Counted from the stretch's first letter, positions 1-8,876 are shown. The stretch is 35,086 nt of DNA from [Limnothrix rosea] IAM M-220 (GCF_001904615.1 NZ_MRBY01000043.1:1-35086); one strand, 5' to 3'. The notes: a model not told the origin generated them from the letters alone. Numbers and translations are program-made.

Positions 1-54
1 GCTCTCCCATTCACCGCGTCGTACTTCCGAGCATGCTTAAGCAAAACTCACGTT
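1..54. repeat. Left copy of the window-end repeat
   Basis: The first 54 bases match the last 55 bases of the window in the same orientation. The first 22 positions (GCTCTCCC, one mismatch, then TTCACCGCGTCGT) are almost identical, and the similarity continues more weakly through CTTAA and AACTCA. It lies outside any gene, beyond the terminator of the thrC/sulfur-carrier unit. It looks like a dispersed repeat family of this genome. Confidence 0.6.
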
Positions 55-100
55 ACAGTAAGTGTAGGCTGTTTTTTATTTATCCTTTCCTTACAAAAAT

Positions 101-130
101 AAAAAAACGAGGAAAGTAGAACTCTCCTCG
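101..130 (-). terminator. Rho-independent terminator of the thrC/sulfur-carrier unit
   Basis: Read on the minus strand, CGAGGA and TCCTCG form a stem around an 11-base loop, followed directly by seven T residues. It lies about 30 bases past the stop of the MoaD/ThiS-like gene and closes that leftward transcription unit. Confidence 0.75.
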
Positions 131-161
131 CGCCAAGCATTCATGGTTATTACTTAAAACC

Positions 162-437
162 TTAGCCGCCAGCTACCGCAGGTACGATACTAACTTCATC
201 GCCATCACTTAAAGCAGTATCTACATTATCGAGGAAGCGGATATCTTCTTCGTTGACATAGATATTGAGGAAACGACGAGGCTTACCTTGGTCATCACAA
301 AGACGAGCTTTGATACCAGGGCAGTTTGCTTCTAGGGAATCGAGCAATTCTTTAACAGAAGAACCATCACATTCAACGGTTGGTTGATCCTTCGTGAATT
401 TTTGAAGAGGAGTGGGGATTAAAACTTTAACGGCCAT
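162..437 (-). CDS. MoaD/ThiS-family ubiquitin-like sulfur carrier
   Basis: A 91-residue protein beginning [10 protein letters not shown] and ending in AVAGG. The C-terminal Gly-Gly is the hallmark of beta-grasp sulfur carriers (MoaD, ThiS, CysO), which are adenylated and then thiocarboxylated at that end. The frame stays open 20 codons further upstream, but that part is a hydrophobic run not typical of the family, so the start at 437 is preferred. The gene lies 81 bases behind thrC on the same strand and ahead of a terminator, so the two are probably co-transcribed. No E1-like adenylase is visible in the window. The family assignment is firm, but the pathway (molybdopterin, thiamine, or cysteine/homocysteine sulfur) is not. 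The neighbour hints at sulfur delivery near threonine/methionine metabolism. Confidence 0.85.
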   Translation of the reverse strand: MAVKVLIPTPLQKFTKDQPTVECDGSSVKELLDSLEANCPGIKARLCDDQGKPRRFLNIYVNEEDIRFLDNVDTALSDGDEVSIVPAVAGG

Positions 438-518
438 TTCAAATAGGACAAACTTTAAATAGGTAAACAATAGAAAACTGGGCAAGAAAGAAAACACTCA
501 CCCAATTCAGAAAGGCAA

Positions 519-1832
519 TTATACAGAAGTCTCTTGCCAATCTAGACGCTCAAGGGTACGCGCACGGTCGAGAGCTGCTTCGAAGGAGCTGAGGTTCGCA
601 TCGATGGTGTAAGGCTCACCAGCGGAGTTTTGTACTGCTTCCTGAGTCTTGAGACCGTTACCAGTGATGTACACAACAGTCTTTTCGTCAGGATTGATTT
701 TGCCAGCTTCCACAAGCTTCTTGAGCACAGCGATTGTTGTACCACCAGCAGTTTCAGTGAAGATGCCCTCTGTTTCCGCGAGGAGCTTCATGCCTTCAAC
801 GATTTCTGCATCAGTTACATCTTCGATGTTGCCGTTAGTCTTGCGGGCAATTTCAAGGGCGTAGACACCGTCCGCAGGATTACCAATTGCAATGGACTTG
901 GCAATCGTGTTGGGCTTCTGAGGCGTGATAAAGTCGCGACCTTCTTTAAAGGCTTGGGAAATCGGAGAACATCCTTCTGCCTGTGCACCGCTGAAGCGGA
1001 CATCTTTGGCTTCTACCAGACCAGTTTCAACAAATTCATTAAAGCCTTTGTAAATCTTGCCGAAGAGAGAACCGGAAGCGAGAGGCGCAACGATATGGTC
1101 GGGGAGTTCCCAACCGAGTTGCTCAATTACTTCGTAACCGAGGGTCTTAGAACCTTCGGAGTAGTAAGGACGGAGGTTGATGTTCACGAAGCCCCAGCCT
1201 TTGGAGTTCGCGACTTCAGAGCAGAGACGGTTGACTTGGTCGTAGTTACCGTGAACTGCCATCAAAATGGGGTTGTAGATTAGCGTACCGAGGACTTTTC
1301 CTGATTCAAGATCGGAAGGGATAAAGACGCAACAGTCGAGACCAGCATGGGCGGCGATCGCCGCAGTGGAGTTGGCAAGGTTACCAGTACTTGCACAGGA
1401 AACGGTAGAAAAACCCAGCTCTTGGGCACGGGTTAGAGCAACGGATACCACACGATCTTTGAAGCTCAACGTGGGCATATTCACCGCATCGTTTTTGATG
1501 TAAAGCTCCTTGAGGCCGAGGCGACGCGCTAAACGGTTTGCTTTGAGCAGGGGAGTCATGCCTGTACCGACATCAATGGGCGTGTCAGTTTCAACGGGCA
1601 AAAATTCTTTGTAACGCCAAATGGAGTTAGGACCCGCTTCGATTGTTTCACGGCTAACTTTACTCTTGATTTTCTCGTAGTCGTACTTAACTTCGAGGGG
1701 GCCAAAACAAAACTCACAAACGTGCTTTGCTTCTGCTTCGTATTCCGCGCCACACTCTTTACAAGCGAGATTAGTGAAGTTCGCTGTGTCTAGGGTTTTG
1801 AGAGCGTCGTGATTAATAGGTGCCTGAACCAT
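519..1832 (-). CDS. thrC: Threonine synthase
   Basis: A 437-residue PLP enzyme of fold type II that converts O-phospho-L-homoserine to threonine in the cytoplasm. The N-terminus carries a CxxC-x11-CxxC zinc-ribbon-like element (C24, C27, C39, C42), seen in one class of threonine synthases. The PLP lysine is K125 in PTLSFKDR. A substrate or phosphate loop, ASTGN, follows at 147-151, and a glycine-rich segment (TGNGLK) lies near the C-terminus. The length is normal for the family. It is divergent from the secreted-protein gene at 2056, with a 220-base promoter region between them. The gene behind it encodes a sulfur carrier. I see nothing damaged in it. Confidence 0.95.
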   Translation of the reverse strand: MVQAPINHDALKTLDTANFTNLACKECGAEYEAEAKHVCEFCFGPLEVKYDYEKIKSKVSRETIEAGPNSIWRYKEFLPVETDTPIDVGTGMTPLLKANRLARRLGLKELYIKNDAVNMPTLSFKDRVVSVALTRAQELGFSTVSCASTGNLANSTAAIAAHAGLDCCVFIPSDLESGKVLGTLIYNPILMAVHGNYDQVNRLCSEVANSKGWGFVNINLRPYYSEGSKTLGYEVIEQLGWELPDHIVAPLASGSLFGKIYKGFNEFVETGLVEAKDVRFSGAQAEGCSPISQAFKEGRDFITPQKPNTIAKSIAIGNPADGVYALEIARKTNGNIEDVTDAEIVEGMKLLAETEGIFTETAGGTTIAVLKKLVEAGKINPDEKTVVYITGNGLKTQEAVQNSAGEPYTIDANLSSFEAALDRARTLERLDWQETSV

Positions 1833-2055
1833 AATTTTTTCTCCGTTTCCATGAATGCTGAATGCTTGAAAGCAATAGTAATCAGTAAAAATCCCTACGT
1901 CAACTATACCCGATGAAAATAGTCGGGATTGGTTCTGTTCTTTGTGTTGTCGGCGATCGCCCGATGTTTGGGCAAACTTTTAAAGGGGAGTTAAAAAAGA
2001 AGTTTTACAATTGAGCTTGTGTTGTGGCGTTGCTTGGTGAAGTAGGAGACGTTTG

Positions 2056-3435
2056 GTGAATCAATTATTAAAAAATGGCTTAATTGGCGGTTTTATGACT
2101 GTTTTGGCGACATCGATAGCAACCCCGGCGATCGCCCAGAATGGTAAATCAACGTTTTACGATGCGGGCTGGGAACAGTCCGTCAGTCTGGCTCAGGAGC
2201 AAATTGAGTTGCTCACGGCAGTGGAAGAATCTCTCTACAGCACTAAAATCAGCTTTGTGCAGGGCAGTTATCGCAAACTGTTTTTCCATATCGGCAAGCT
2301 CGATACCTACCTAGAGCGATTTGGGACTAGCTCAACTCCAAACTGTACCGGACAAGAACTAGACGGCGCAGAACTCAACATCTATTGCACCCTATCCAAC
2401 TCCCGCCCATTACTCTTTCAACTGCTGGCCGCAACAGAGCAACGCCAAAGCAAACTGGGGAATGCAGAATCTAGTGTGCTCAATCGTTCCGGTGGTGATC
2501 CTTTGCTATCCCCCAGCCTCACATCCCAAGAAGCATGGCAAAGTGAGCAGGATACCTTTGATGTGCTGGTGATCGAGGATGCCAAACCTGCCCAAAATCA
2601 AGGGGATATTACTCGTCCGGCGATCGCCCCTCTCCCCCAAACAATTCAGGCGATCGCCCATCAAAAAAACGCTCTATTAACATTAAATCCCAGTCTTCCC
2701 AGCAGTTTTACCCTGACAGAAGACACTACCTTTACAACCACCACCACACGCTACCAATACGTACCCGTCGCCCAAGAATATACATGGCATGCCGACTTTT
2801 TAGCACAGCCCAACACAGGCCTAACCCGCTTAATGCCGAGGGCTGCCTACGAAGAAAACTACCAAGCCAGCAGTCTCAAACCAGAATTACTAGAGAAATT
2901 TCCCTTTCCCACCTTAGGCGAAACAGCACCCTTCCCCAACTTGCCCCTGCTCGTTGAAGATGACATGCTTAAATTTGTCCCAGAATCTTTCAACATAGGA
3001 TTAATTGTGGATCTCGGCGCAACAGACTTTGACAATATCCAAAATCTCGACATTGCCGTCCCCCTAACCGAGTACGAATCCCCCACAACCTTTGCAGCCC
3101 TACAACAGGAACAACGGCGCTTACTATTCCAAAAAGACCAGCGATCGCCAAGTACCGCACCAATACAACTCAATCACCTCTACCTAGTGCGCCTCATCCA
3201 ATACGATTTTGCCGAAGAAATCCTCACAGGCGAACCCTTACCCCGCCATCGCTTTAAAGAATTAAACCTACTAGCTGACCCAGATAGCTATGACGTTTTA
3301 GTCGCCATTAAACCCGTAAAACAATGGCTCGACGGCGGCTACACATTACTCTGGCAAATCATTGACCAATCAGAAGCAACAGCCCTCGAAGACCTCGCCG
3401 ACCACATAGCCGTTGATTCTCCAATACAACCTTGA
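2056..3435 (+). CDS. Secreted protein of unknown function
   Basis: About 459 residues. The first 27 form a clear signal peptide: a hydrophobic core followed by ATPAIA before Q, a good signal peptidase I site. The GTG at 2056 is chosen because AGGAG at 2044-2048 is 7 bases upstream; a TTG one codon earlier is also possible. The mature part is rich in Gln, Leu, Pro and Thr, has two cysteines about 14 residues apart near residue 100 that could form a disulfide, and has no membrane segment or motif that I recognise. It lies upstream of acsF on the same strand with a 200-base gap, so it is probably a separate unit. I would expect a periplasmic or surface protein restricted to cyanobacteria, but cannot assign a function. 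Confidence 0.8.
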   Translation: MNQLLKNGLIGGFMTVLATSIATPAIAQNGKSTFYDAGWEQSVSLAQEQIELLTAVEESLYSTKISFVQGSYRKLFFHIGKLDTYLERFGTSSTPNCTGQELDGAELNIYCTLSNSRPLLFQLLAATEQRQSKLGNAESSVLNRSGGDPLLSPSLTSQEAWQSEQDTFDVLVIEDAKPAQNQGDITRPAIAPLPQTIQAIAHQKNALLTLNPSLPSSFTLTEDTTFTTTTTRYQYVPVAQEYTWHADFLAQPNTGLTRLMPRAAYEENYQASSLKPELLEKFPFPTLGETAPFPNLPLLVEDDMLKFVPESFNIGLIVDLGATDFDNIQNLDIAVPLTEYESPTTFAALQQEQRRLLFQKDQRSPSTAPIQLNHLYLVRLIQYDFAEEILTGEPLPRHRFKELNLLADPDSYDVLVAIKPVKQWLDGGYTLLWQIIDQSEATALEDLADHIAVDSPIQP

Positions 3436-3635
3436 TACCCCAAAAAAAGGCGATCGCCCAGAGACAAACTGAAATACTTTGTAACAATGTGTATAAACTA
3501 TTCACACAAAAGGGTTTAAAGCCTCCACATAGGCTTGTTAAACTGTAACCTAACCAAATACGACCAGTTATAGTGGTTGCACCGAGTCGGCGAATACCAC
3601 TCACTGTTTTAATACGGACGCAATAAATTACAGAT

Positions 3636-4715
3636 ATGGTAAGTACTGTTAACAAACCCTCTGGAGCAGATGAGCTACGCCCCGGCGTTAAAGTTCCAGC
3701 AAAGGAAACAATCCTCACACCCCGCTTCTATACCACCGACTTCGACGAGATGGCAAAGATGGATTTGTCCGTCAACGAAGAAGAGATGGAAGCCATCATC
3801 GAAGAGTTCCGCGTAGACTACAACCGCCACCACTTTGTCCGTGACGAATCCTTTGATGTATCCTTTGACAGCATCGAAGGCAAAACGCGCGAACTATTTG
3901 TCGAGTTCCTAGAGCGCTCTTGTACTGCCGAATTCTCTGGTTTTCTTCTTTACAAGGAACTAGGTCGTCGTCTCAAAGACAAAAATCCCCTTTTGGCTGA
4001 AGGCTTCACCCTCATGTCCCGCGACGAAGCGCGCCATGCTGGATTCCTCAACAAAGCCATGACAGACTTCAATCTGTCCCTCGACCTTGGTTTTCTCACG
4101 AAGAGCCGCAGCTACACATTCTTTAAGCCGAAGTTCATTTTCTACGCAACTTACCTTTCTGAAAAGATTGGTTACTGGCGTTATATCAAAATTTATCGTC
4201 ACCTCGAAAAGAATCCCCAGGATCAGATTTACCCCATCTTTAAGTTCTTTGAAAACTGGTGTCAGGACGAAAATCGTCACGGTGATTTTTTCGACGCTTT
4301 GATGAAGACCCAGCCCGGTATCCTTAACGACTGGAAAGCGCGTCTCTGGTGTCGTTTCTTCCTGCTTTCTGTATTTGCAACGATGTATCTCAACGATATT
4401 CAGCGTTCTGGCTTCTATGAGTCCCTCGGCCTCGATGCCCGTCAGTTTGATAAGGAAGTCATCTACGAGACAAATAATACTGCTGGTCGTGTCTTCCCCA
4501 TTATTCTTGATGTGGAGAAGCCTGAGTTTTATGAGCGCCTTGAAACTTGTGTCAGTAACAATGAGAAATTGCGCGAGATTGCCTCTTCTGAAGCACCTGC
4601 ACCTGTGAAGTTCCTCAAAAAGCTGCCTAAGTATGTTTCAAATGCAACGAATTTAATTAGCTTGTACTTCATGAAGCCTATTCGTGTTGATCAGCTTGAA
4701 GGTACAGTTCGCTAG
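3636..4715 (+). CDS. acsF: Mg-protoporphyrin IX monomethyl ester oxidative cyclase, AcsF
   Basis: A 359-residue diiron protein that builds the isocyclic ring of (bacterio)chlorophyll, using O2 to turn Mg-protoporphyrin monomethyl ester into divinyl protochlorophyllide at the membrane surface. The expected ligand motifs are present: E98 in CTAEF, E131xxH134 (DEARHAGF) and E212xxH215 (DENRHGDFF). The length and the N-terminal sequence around [12 protein letters not shown] match the cyanobacterial family. The ATG at 3636 has only a weak ribosome binding site. A strong terminator follows 45 bases after the stop, so the gene appears to end its own unit. The presence of the oxygen-dependent cyclase fits an oxygenic phototroph. 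Confidence 0.97.
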   Translation: MVSTVNKPSGADELRPGVKVPAKETILTPRFYTTDFDEMAKMDLSVNEEEMEAIIEEFRVDYNRHHFVRDESFDVSFDSIEGKTRELFVEFLERSCTAEFSGFLLYKELGRRLKDKNPLLAEGFTLMSRDEARHAGFLNKAMTDFNLSLDLGFLTKSRSYTFFKPKFIFYATYLSEKIGYWRYIKIYRHLEKNPQDQIYPIFKFFENWCQDENRHGDFFDALMKTQPGILNDWKARLWCRFFLLSVFATMYLNDIQRSGFYESLGLDARQFDKEVIYETNNTAGRVFPIILDVEKPEFYERLETCVSNNEKLREIASSEAPAPVKFLKKLPKYVSNATNLISLYFMKPIRVDQLEGTVR

Positions 4716-4759
4716 ATAGCGGTCTGGACTCAATTAAGTTTATTTTGTAAAAGTTTAAG

Positions 4760-4787
4760 ATCTCCCCATAGCTATGGGGAGATTTTC
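4760..4787 (+). terminator. Terminator after acsF
   Basis: Perfect inverted repeat: ATCTCCCCATAG followed immediately by its complement CTATGGGGAGAT (4760-4783), then a short T-rich tail. It folds as a long GC-rich stem with a tight loop and lies 45 bases after the acsF stop. Confidence 0.8.
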
Positions 4788-4835
4788 TATTGGTGTGGTC
4801 ATTGCGCCTAAGAAGTCATACCAAATGAGTTTGAA

Positions 4836-4940
4836 GACTCTATAAATGAAATCTTGAATCGCTTATAAAATAAGGATTTCGGTTTACTTATTTGTAGAGT
4901 CAAAGCCAGTAAGTTTAGGACTATAAAGTCGGGGCTTTTT
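4836..4940 (+). ncRNA. Possible structured RNA or small RNA downstream of acsF
   Basis: GACTCTATAAAT (4836-4847) pairs with ATTTGTAGAGTC (4890-4901) with one G-T pair. Inside it, GAAATC (4848-4853) pairs with GATTTC (4875-4880). Next comes AAAGCC (4902-4907) against GGCTTT (4933-4938), enclosing GACT...AGTC and ending in a T run, like an intrinsic terminator. Together these could be a small RNA of about 100 bases. No promoter is evident, and the strand is inferred only from the T run, so this remains a suggestion. Confidence 0.3.
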
Positions 4941-5070
4941 CCACAGATTTTGTTTACTGCGCTAAATTTTTACAAATTCCCGGCCTTTGAACCCCAAGGC
5001 TTTTGTTCTAATCTTGCTAGTCTTGGCTAGGGCTCTAATTTTAAAAATTAGTATAAGTAAGACAAGCGAA

Positions 5071-5256
5071 ATGAGTGCCCTAAAGATGATTGAATTCTAA
5101 GATGATGGTGATTTGTTAGAACAATTTACCGACAAAAATGGTGCTTGGAGTTATCTTATGGCCTCAGAGCAAACTAAAAATATTTGTGTACAACAAACAG
5201 GGCTGAGGGTAATGCGGGCTATCGTTTTGAGCGCCATCGTTAGTATCCGAACGTAA
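5071..5256 (+). pseudogene. Possible small gene interrupted by a TAA
   Basis: An ATG at 5071 opens nine codons (MSALKMIEF), meets TAA at 5098-5100, and the same frame then stays open for 51 more codons to a TAA at 5254. The later part reads like ordinary protein (DDGDLLEQFTDKNG, then WSYLMASEQ). It overlaps the end of the convergent peptidase gene by 17 bases. I do not recognise the family. It may be a nonsense-inactivated small gene or chance. Confidence 0.3.
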
Positions 5257-6244
5257 TACGTCTGGCGATCGGCCGAATATCCATATGCCAAAAACCTTTA
5301 TGGGGGCCTGCAATACCAATCCCTTTAATTTCAGGTACAGCTTTAACGGCGTTCAATAAACCTTGATAATTACCATTCATGGGACTGATATCAAGGGCGC
5401 GGGCGTATTTGTGCTGGGATCGCGATGCACCAATTCTGAGGTTGGGGGGGCGATAGGCACTCGTGATGCGAATGGGCGAGCCGAATTTTTGGCGCACTTT
5501 ACCAAAGGCTTTCGCTGTGGCAATCATATTTTTCACAATTTGCTCTTCACTGCCGAACTGGTTTGTTGCCATGGGTAGTCGCGTAAAGCCTCTGGTCATT
5601 TCGCCCCATGTGATATTGCTATTGGGGACAATCATTTCGTTTTCGTAGATTAAACCAACGATGGGTAAAGTTCGTGATTTGCCTGTTTTTGTCCCAGCAT
5701 TACCGCTGATGGGTAATTCAAGTCCCTGTTTTTGCTCGGAAATTTCGTGTTTGGGCATCAGCTCGTCTAGTGCTTCAATCGTGCTACCACCTAGGGCTTC
5801 TGGATAAGCTAAATAGCTTTCTTCTTTAAATTGTCGTAAAGCACCGATAGTCTTGGCTCCGACGATTCCATCTACGTCGCTTGGAGCAAGATAGCCGCCG
5901 TTTGCGAGTTTTGATTGCACCCATGTAATGATTTTGGGATCGCTGACATCTTTGAGAAGAATTGCTTTGGTAATTTGGGGAATATATTCTTGGGAGTTGG
6001 AAGATTTGGGGGAAAGTTTTTCTAGGGCATCAATGGTGCCAGCGCCGATCGCCTCAGGATAAGCGAGCAGCAGTTCTTCTTTAAATTCTCGTAAAGCGCT
6101 GATCGTCTTTGCTCCGGCGACACCGTCTATATCGCTTTGTTCTAAATATTTTCCGTCTGCGAGCCTTGCTTGAACCCATTTTACTGTGTCTATTTCTTGC
6201 ACGTCTTTAAGTAAAATGGCCTTAGTAATTTGCGGTTTGTTCAT
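5240..6244 (-). CDS. M15-type peptidase with two N-terminal repeats
   Basis: 334 residues. Residues 4-76 and 89-161 are tandem copies of one module (PQITKAILLKDV..., ...DGVAGAKTISALREFKEE...AYPEA), which resembles a peptidoglycan-binding repeat. Residues 240-334 carry the zinc-peptidase pattern of family M15: SAYRP, SQHKYARALDI (H278, D285) and WHMDI (H320, D322). Such enzymes cleave D-Ala-containing peptide cross-links or endolysin substrates. There is no signal peptide, which is odd for a wall enzyme. It may leave the cell by another route, act like a phage or toxin lysin, or have changed its substrate. It is a lone gene flanked by gene-poor stretches on both sides. Calling the repeats cell-wall binding is inference. 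Confidence 0.8.
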   Translation of the reverse strand: MNKPQITKAILLKDVQEIDTVKWVQARLADGKYLEQSDIDGVAGAKTISALREFKEELLLAYPEAIGAGTIDALEKLSPKSSNSQEYIPQITKAILLKDVSDPKIITWVQSKLANGGYLAPSDVDGIVGAKTIGALRQFKEESYLAYPEALGGSTIEALDELMPKHEISEQKQGLELPISGNAGTKTGKSRTLPIVGLIYENEMIVPNSNITWGEMTRGFTRLPMATNQFGSEEQIVKNMIATAKAFGKVRQKFGSPIRITSAYRPPNLRIGASRSQHKYARALDISPMNGNYQGLLNAVKAVPEIKGIGIAGPHKGFWHMDIRPIARRITFGY

Positions 6245-6672
6245 GGCTTGACCTTTTTTTCGCTTTATTTTCTTGATAGTAGCGAACGAGTCAGACCACG
6301 GCGCATAACGTAAAGATAGTCAACGCAAAGTTGATACTTTTTTTATTGGTTCTTAATGGCGATCGCCACAGTTTTAGGGATCATGATTTTGCTGCTGTTT
6401 TAATTAGTGGTGAATTGTTCAAGTGGAAATGGCGTTCACTCTGTTCAACCGTAGAATGAGCTGAAATTAGGTTGAGGCTGGGACATCTAGATGGGTTTTT
6501 GAGTTTCTATATAAACGAAATGTTTTTGGTTAAGTGACAGATTCTAGTTTTCCATTGGAACCTCAATCTTTCTTGATTGAAAAAAACAGAAGATCTCCTT
6601 TTTGATTTTAATGGATACGACATTGATGGTTCAAAGAATCTAGGGTGAGTTATTCAATTTGCATGTCATGTC
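6245..6672. other. Intergenic stretch without a supported gene
   Basis: This 428-base stretch lies between two leftward genes. It holds a HIP1 site at 6359, a short hairpin (CAATC/GATTG near 6570) not followed by T residues on either strand, and only very short open frames. The right part lies downstream of the kinase fusion gene, where I see no clear terminator. The left part should hold the promoter of the M15 peptidase gene. Confidence 0.4.
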
Positions 6673-7989
6673 CTAAACAGTTTGAAGAGGGGCAAATACA
6701 GTGAGACCTTTAGGAATACAGGTGAATTCAATGGGGTTGGCTTCTAGGATTTCGCCGTCAACGACTAGGGGCTGTGCTGGATCGGTGGTAACTTTGACTT
6801 TTTTTGTGCGTAGACAAACGAGATTGTTGTCTTCAACTTGGTCTTGTTTTTTCTGATTATCTTGGGACTTGACAAGGGCAGAAGCTAATAATTTTAAAGA
6901 CGAATTTAAACCTTGTAATAAATTACTTGAAACGGGAATTGTGACCTCTAGCAAACCATCGTCTGGAATAACGCGGCCAAAGCCTTGCGCCATAATTGAT
7001 GTTGTGGGGGCTGCATTTGCTACGGTTACTGCTCCTGTTTTAACTTCTAAGATTTGGCCATCTAGTTCAATGGTTGCGTTGAAATCTTCTTGGGTGAAAA
7101 ATTGCTGTGCTCCTGACAAAATATATGCCAGACTACCCAAGCGATTTTTGAGTTCGCGGTTGGCATTGGTGACCATCCCTGCTTCAAAGCCGACACCAGC
7201 TAATAAAACCATGGGGATATTGTTGCAATAGGCGGCATCAATCATACGTGTGTTGCCTGCTGCTATGGTTTCACAGGCTCGTTTTAAGTTGGTTGGTAAA
7301 CCTAGTGCCACAGCAAAAGCATTGGCCGTCCCGCGCGGTATTATGCCTAAAGGAATGCCTGTCTCGATGGTCACGCCGGCGATCGCCGACACTGTGCCAT
7401 CACCACCGGACGCAATAATGCAGCCCTGCTCATCTTCTGCTTGTAATGTCTGAATGGTGGCGATCGCCTCTTTTGCTTGGTCTACTGGATCAACCTCAGG
7501 CTTCGTAAAAATGACATGGAGATTCATTTGGGGTTCGAGAATTTTTAAAATTAAGGCCAAGTCCTGATCCGGGTTACCTTGTCCTGCCACTGGATTAAAA
7601 ATGAGATATGCTTCCCGACGTTTGGCGATCGCCTGAATTGACAATTCTGCTGTCGTTAAATTTGTGGCTAGGGGAATATCGTAGAAATTACAAATTCGGA
7701 GCAAAGCCCGTTGATCCACATCATTAGGTTGGGGCGTAACAGCATCCATCAGAAAAATTACCCCTTCCACCTCGCCTGTAACCACACGAGCAGCAATCTG
7801 TAAAATGCCACCCTGTATGGCGCTCGCTAGACATGCAACCTTGAGATTCGTCGCCTCTTCAATGCGTTTGCCCGTGTCATAGGTCGCAATCAAGTCATAA
7901 CGGGAAAAAACAGCTTCGTATTTCTTTGCCAGTTCAACAATCTCTGCTTTTTTGTTGTCATGGGCAATGAGCGCCACACATATCGACAT
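6673..7989 (-). CDS. Methylglyoxal-synthase-like domain fused to a diacylglycerol/lipid kinase
   Basis: 438 residues in two parts. Residues 1-122 match methylglyoxal synthase (ALIAHDNKK at 6-14, then GG at 60-61 and DVDQRALLR at 90-98). Residues 127-438 form a YegS/DgkB-type lipid kinase, with FNPVAGQGN at 131-139, the nucleotide loop GGDGT at 195-199 and PRGTANAFA at 218-226. The kinase part should phosphorylate a diacylglycerol-like lipid at the inner membrane face. In the synthase part, D11, D82 and D92 are kept, but the position of the catalytic base (E. coli Asp71) is I62 and that of His98 is N89. That half is therefore probably a sensor or relic rather than an enzyme. It lies 56 bases behind mscS on the same strand and is likely in the same unit. 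Confidence 0.88.
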   Translation of the reverse strand: MSICVALIAHDNKKAEIVELAKKYEAVFSRYDLIATYDTGKRIEEATNLKVACLASAIQGGILQIAARVVTGEVEGVIFLMDAVTPQPNDVDQRALLRICNFYDIPLATNLTTAELSIQAIAKRREAYLIFNPVAGQGNPDQDLALILKILEPQMNLHVIFTKPEVDPVDQAKEAIATIQTLQAEDEQGCIIASGGDGTVSAIAGVTIETGIPLGIIPRGTANAFAVALGLPTNLKRACETIAAGNTRMIDAAYCNNIPMVLLAGVGFEAGMVTNANRELKNRLGSLAYILSGAQQFFTQEDFNATIELDGQILEVKTGAVTVANAAPTTSIMAQGFGRVIPDDGLLEVTIPVSSNLLQGLNSSLKLLASALVKSQDNQKKQDQVEDNNLVCLRTKKVKVTTDPAQPLVVDGEILEANPIEFTCIPKGLTVFAPLQTV

Positions 7990-8045
7990 GATTCTTGCCT
8001 CTAGATTCTATGATTTATGCCCAAAACCTTAAATTGATTAATACT

Positions 8046-8876
8046 CTAAAAGAACATTTTTTTGAGCATTTTCAAAGGATAAAGATAGGCATCCTGTTGA
8101 GAAGAAGGAATAGTAAAACCTTTGCGATCTAATGTCTTTTTTACCTGTTCAGTAATGTGTTCACGCACTGCACCATAATTGCTGCTGTCTACCCAGACAT
8201 TCACATTAAATAAAACACCTCGCTCACCAAGCTCAGAGATGGAAATTTTGGGTGCTGGCTCAGATAAAATACGCCTTTCTTTACTAATTACCTCTGTGAA
8301 AATTTGTTTGGCTTGGTCGATATTATCTTCATAGCTAATCGTAAATATAAGCTCGACTCGGCGGGTTGTATTCGCCGTGAAATTAATAATATTATTGTTA
8401 TAAACTTTGCCGTTGGGGATAATGATTTTTTTGTTATCAGAGGCATTTAATGTTGTTGTAAACAGAGAAATTTCTTCAACTTTTCCTGTGGCTCCACTAA
8501 TTTCTACCACATCACCGACTTTAAATGGACGGAAAATAACTAACAAAAAACCGGAGGCAAAGTTACTGAGGGAGCCTTGTAATGCTAAACCAATAGCTAA
8601 ACCCGCAGCACCAAGCACCGCCACAAAGGAGGTGGTAGAAATCCCTATTTGTTCGAGGACGGCGATCGCCACAATCGCGATAGAAGCAATGTAGACTAGG
8701 TTGCCGATAAATTGAGTAATGGTGGCATCAACCTTTGCCTTTGACATGAGTTTTCTGACAAAACCACGGATAACTTTAGCGAGGAGTAAGCCGACTGCCA
8801 AAATCACAACAGCAGTGACAAATCGGACACCAAAATTTATGCCAAGCTCAATGGCTTTATCCAAATATTTTTCCAC
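8046..8876 (-). CDS. Small-conductance mechanosensitive channel, MscS family
   Basis: 276 residues, close to the E. coli MscS length. There are three membrane helices, at about 15-37, 60-80 and 84-115. The last is the glycine/alanine-rich pore helix (VLGAAGLAIGLALQGSLSN) running into FASGFLLVIFRPFKVGD, the family signature. A soluble beta domain follows, with VEEISLFTT and IIIPNGKVYNN. It opens under membrane tension to release solutes during hypo-osmotic shock. It is followed by the lipid kinase fusion, 56 bases on, and separated from thrS upstream by a strong terminator, so its promoter must lie at 8877-8931. Confidence 0.93.
   Translation of the reverse strand: MEKYLDKAIELGINFGVRFVTAVVILAVGLLLAKVIRGFVRKLMSKAKVDATITQFIGNLVYIASIAIVAIAVLEQIGISTTSFVAVLGAAGLAIGLALQGSLSNFASGFLLVIFRPFKVGDVVEISGATGKVEEISLFTTTLNASDNKKIIIPNGKVYNNNIINFTANTTRRVELIFTISYEDNIDQAKQIFTEVISKERRILSEPAPKISISELGERGVLFNVNVWVDSSNYGAVREHITEQVKKTLDRKGFTIPSSQQDAYLYPLKMLKKMFF

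Noticed and set aside
630-1283. Long plus-strand open frame of 217 codons
   Set aside because: It is antisense to thrC, which is clearly coding, and has cysteine/phenylalanine-rich composition without any motif.
6356-6403. 15-codon hydrophobic frame (MAIATVLGIMILLLF)
   Set aside because: Too short, no ribosome binding site, starts on a HIP1 site; does not match the small photosystem or cytochrome subunits I know.
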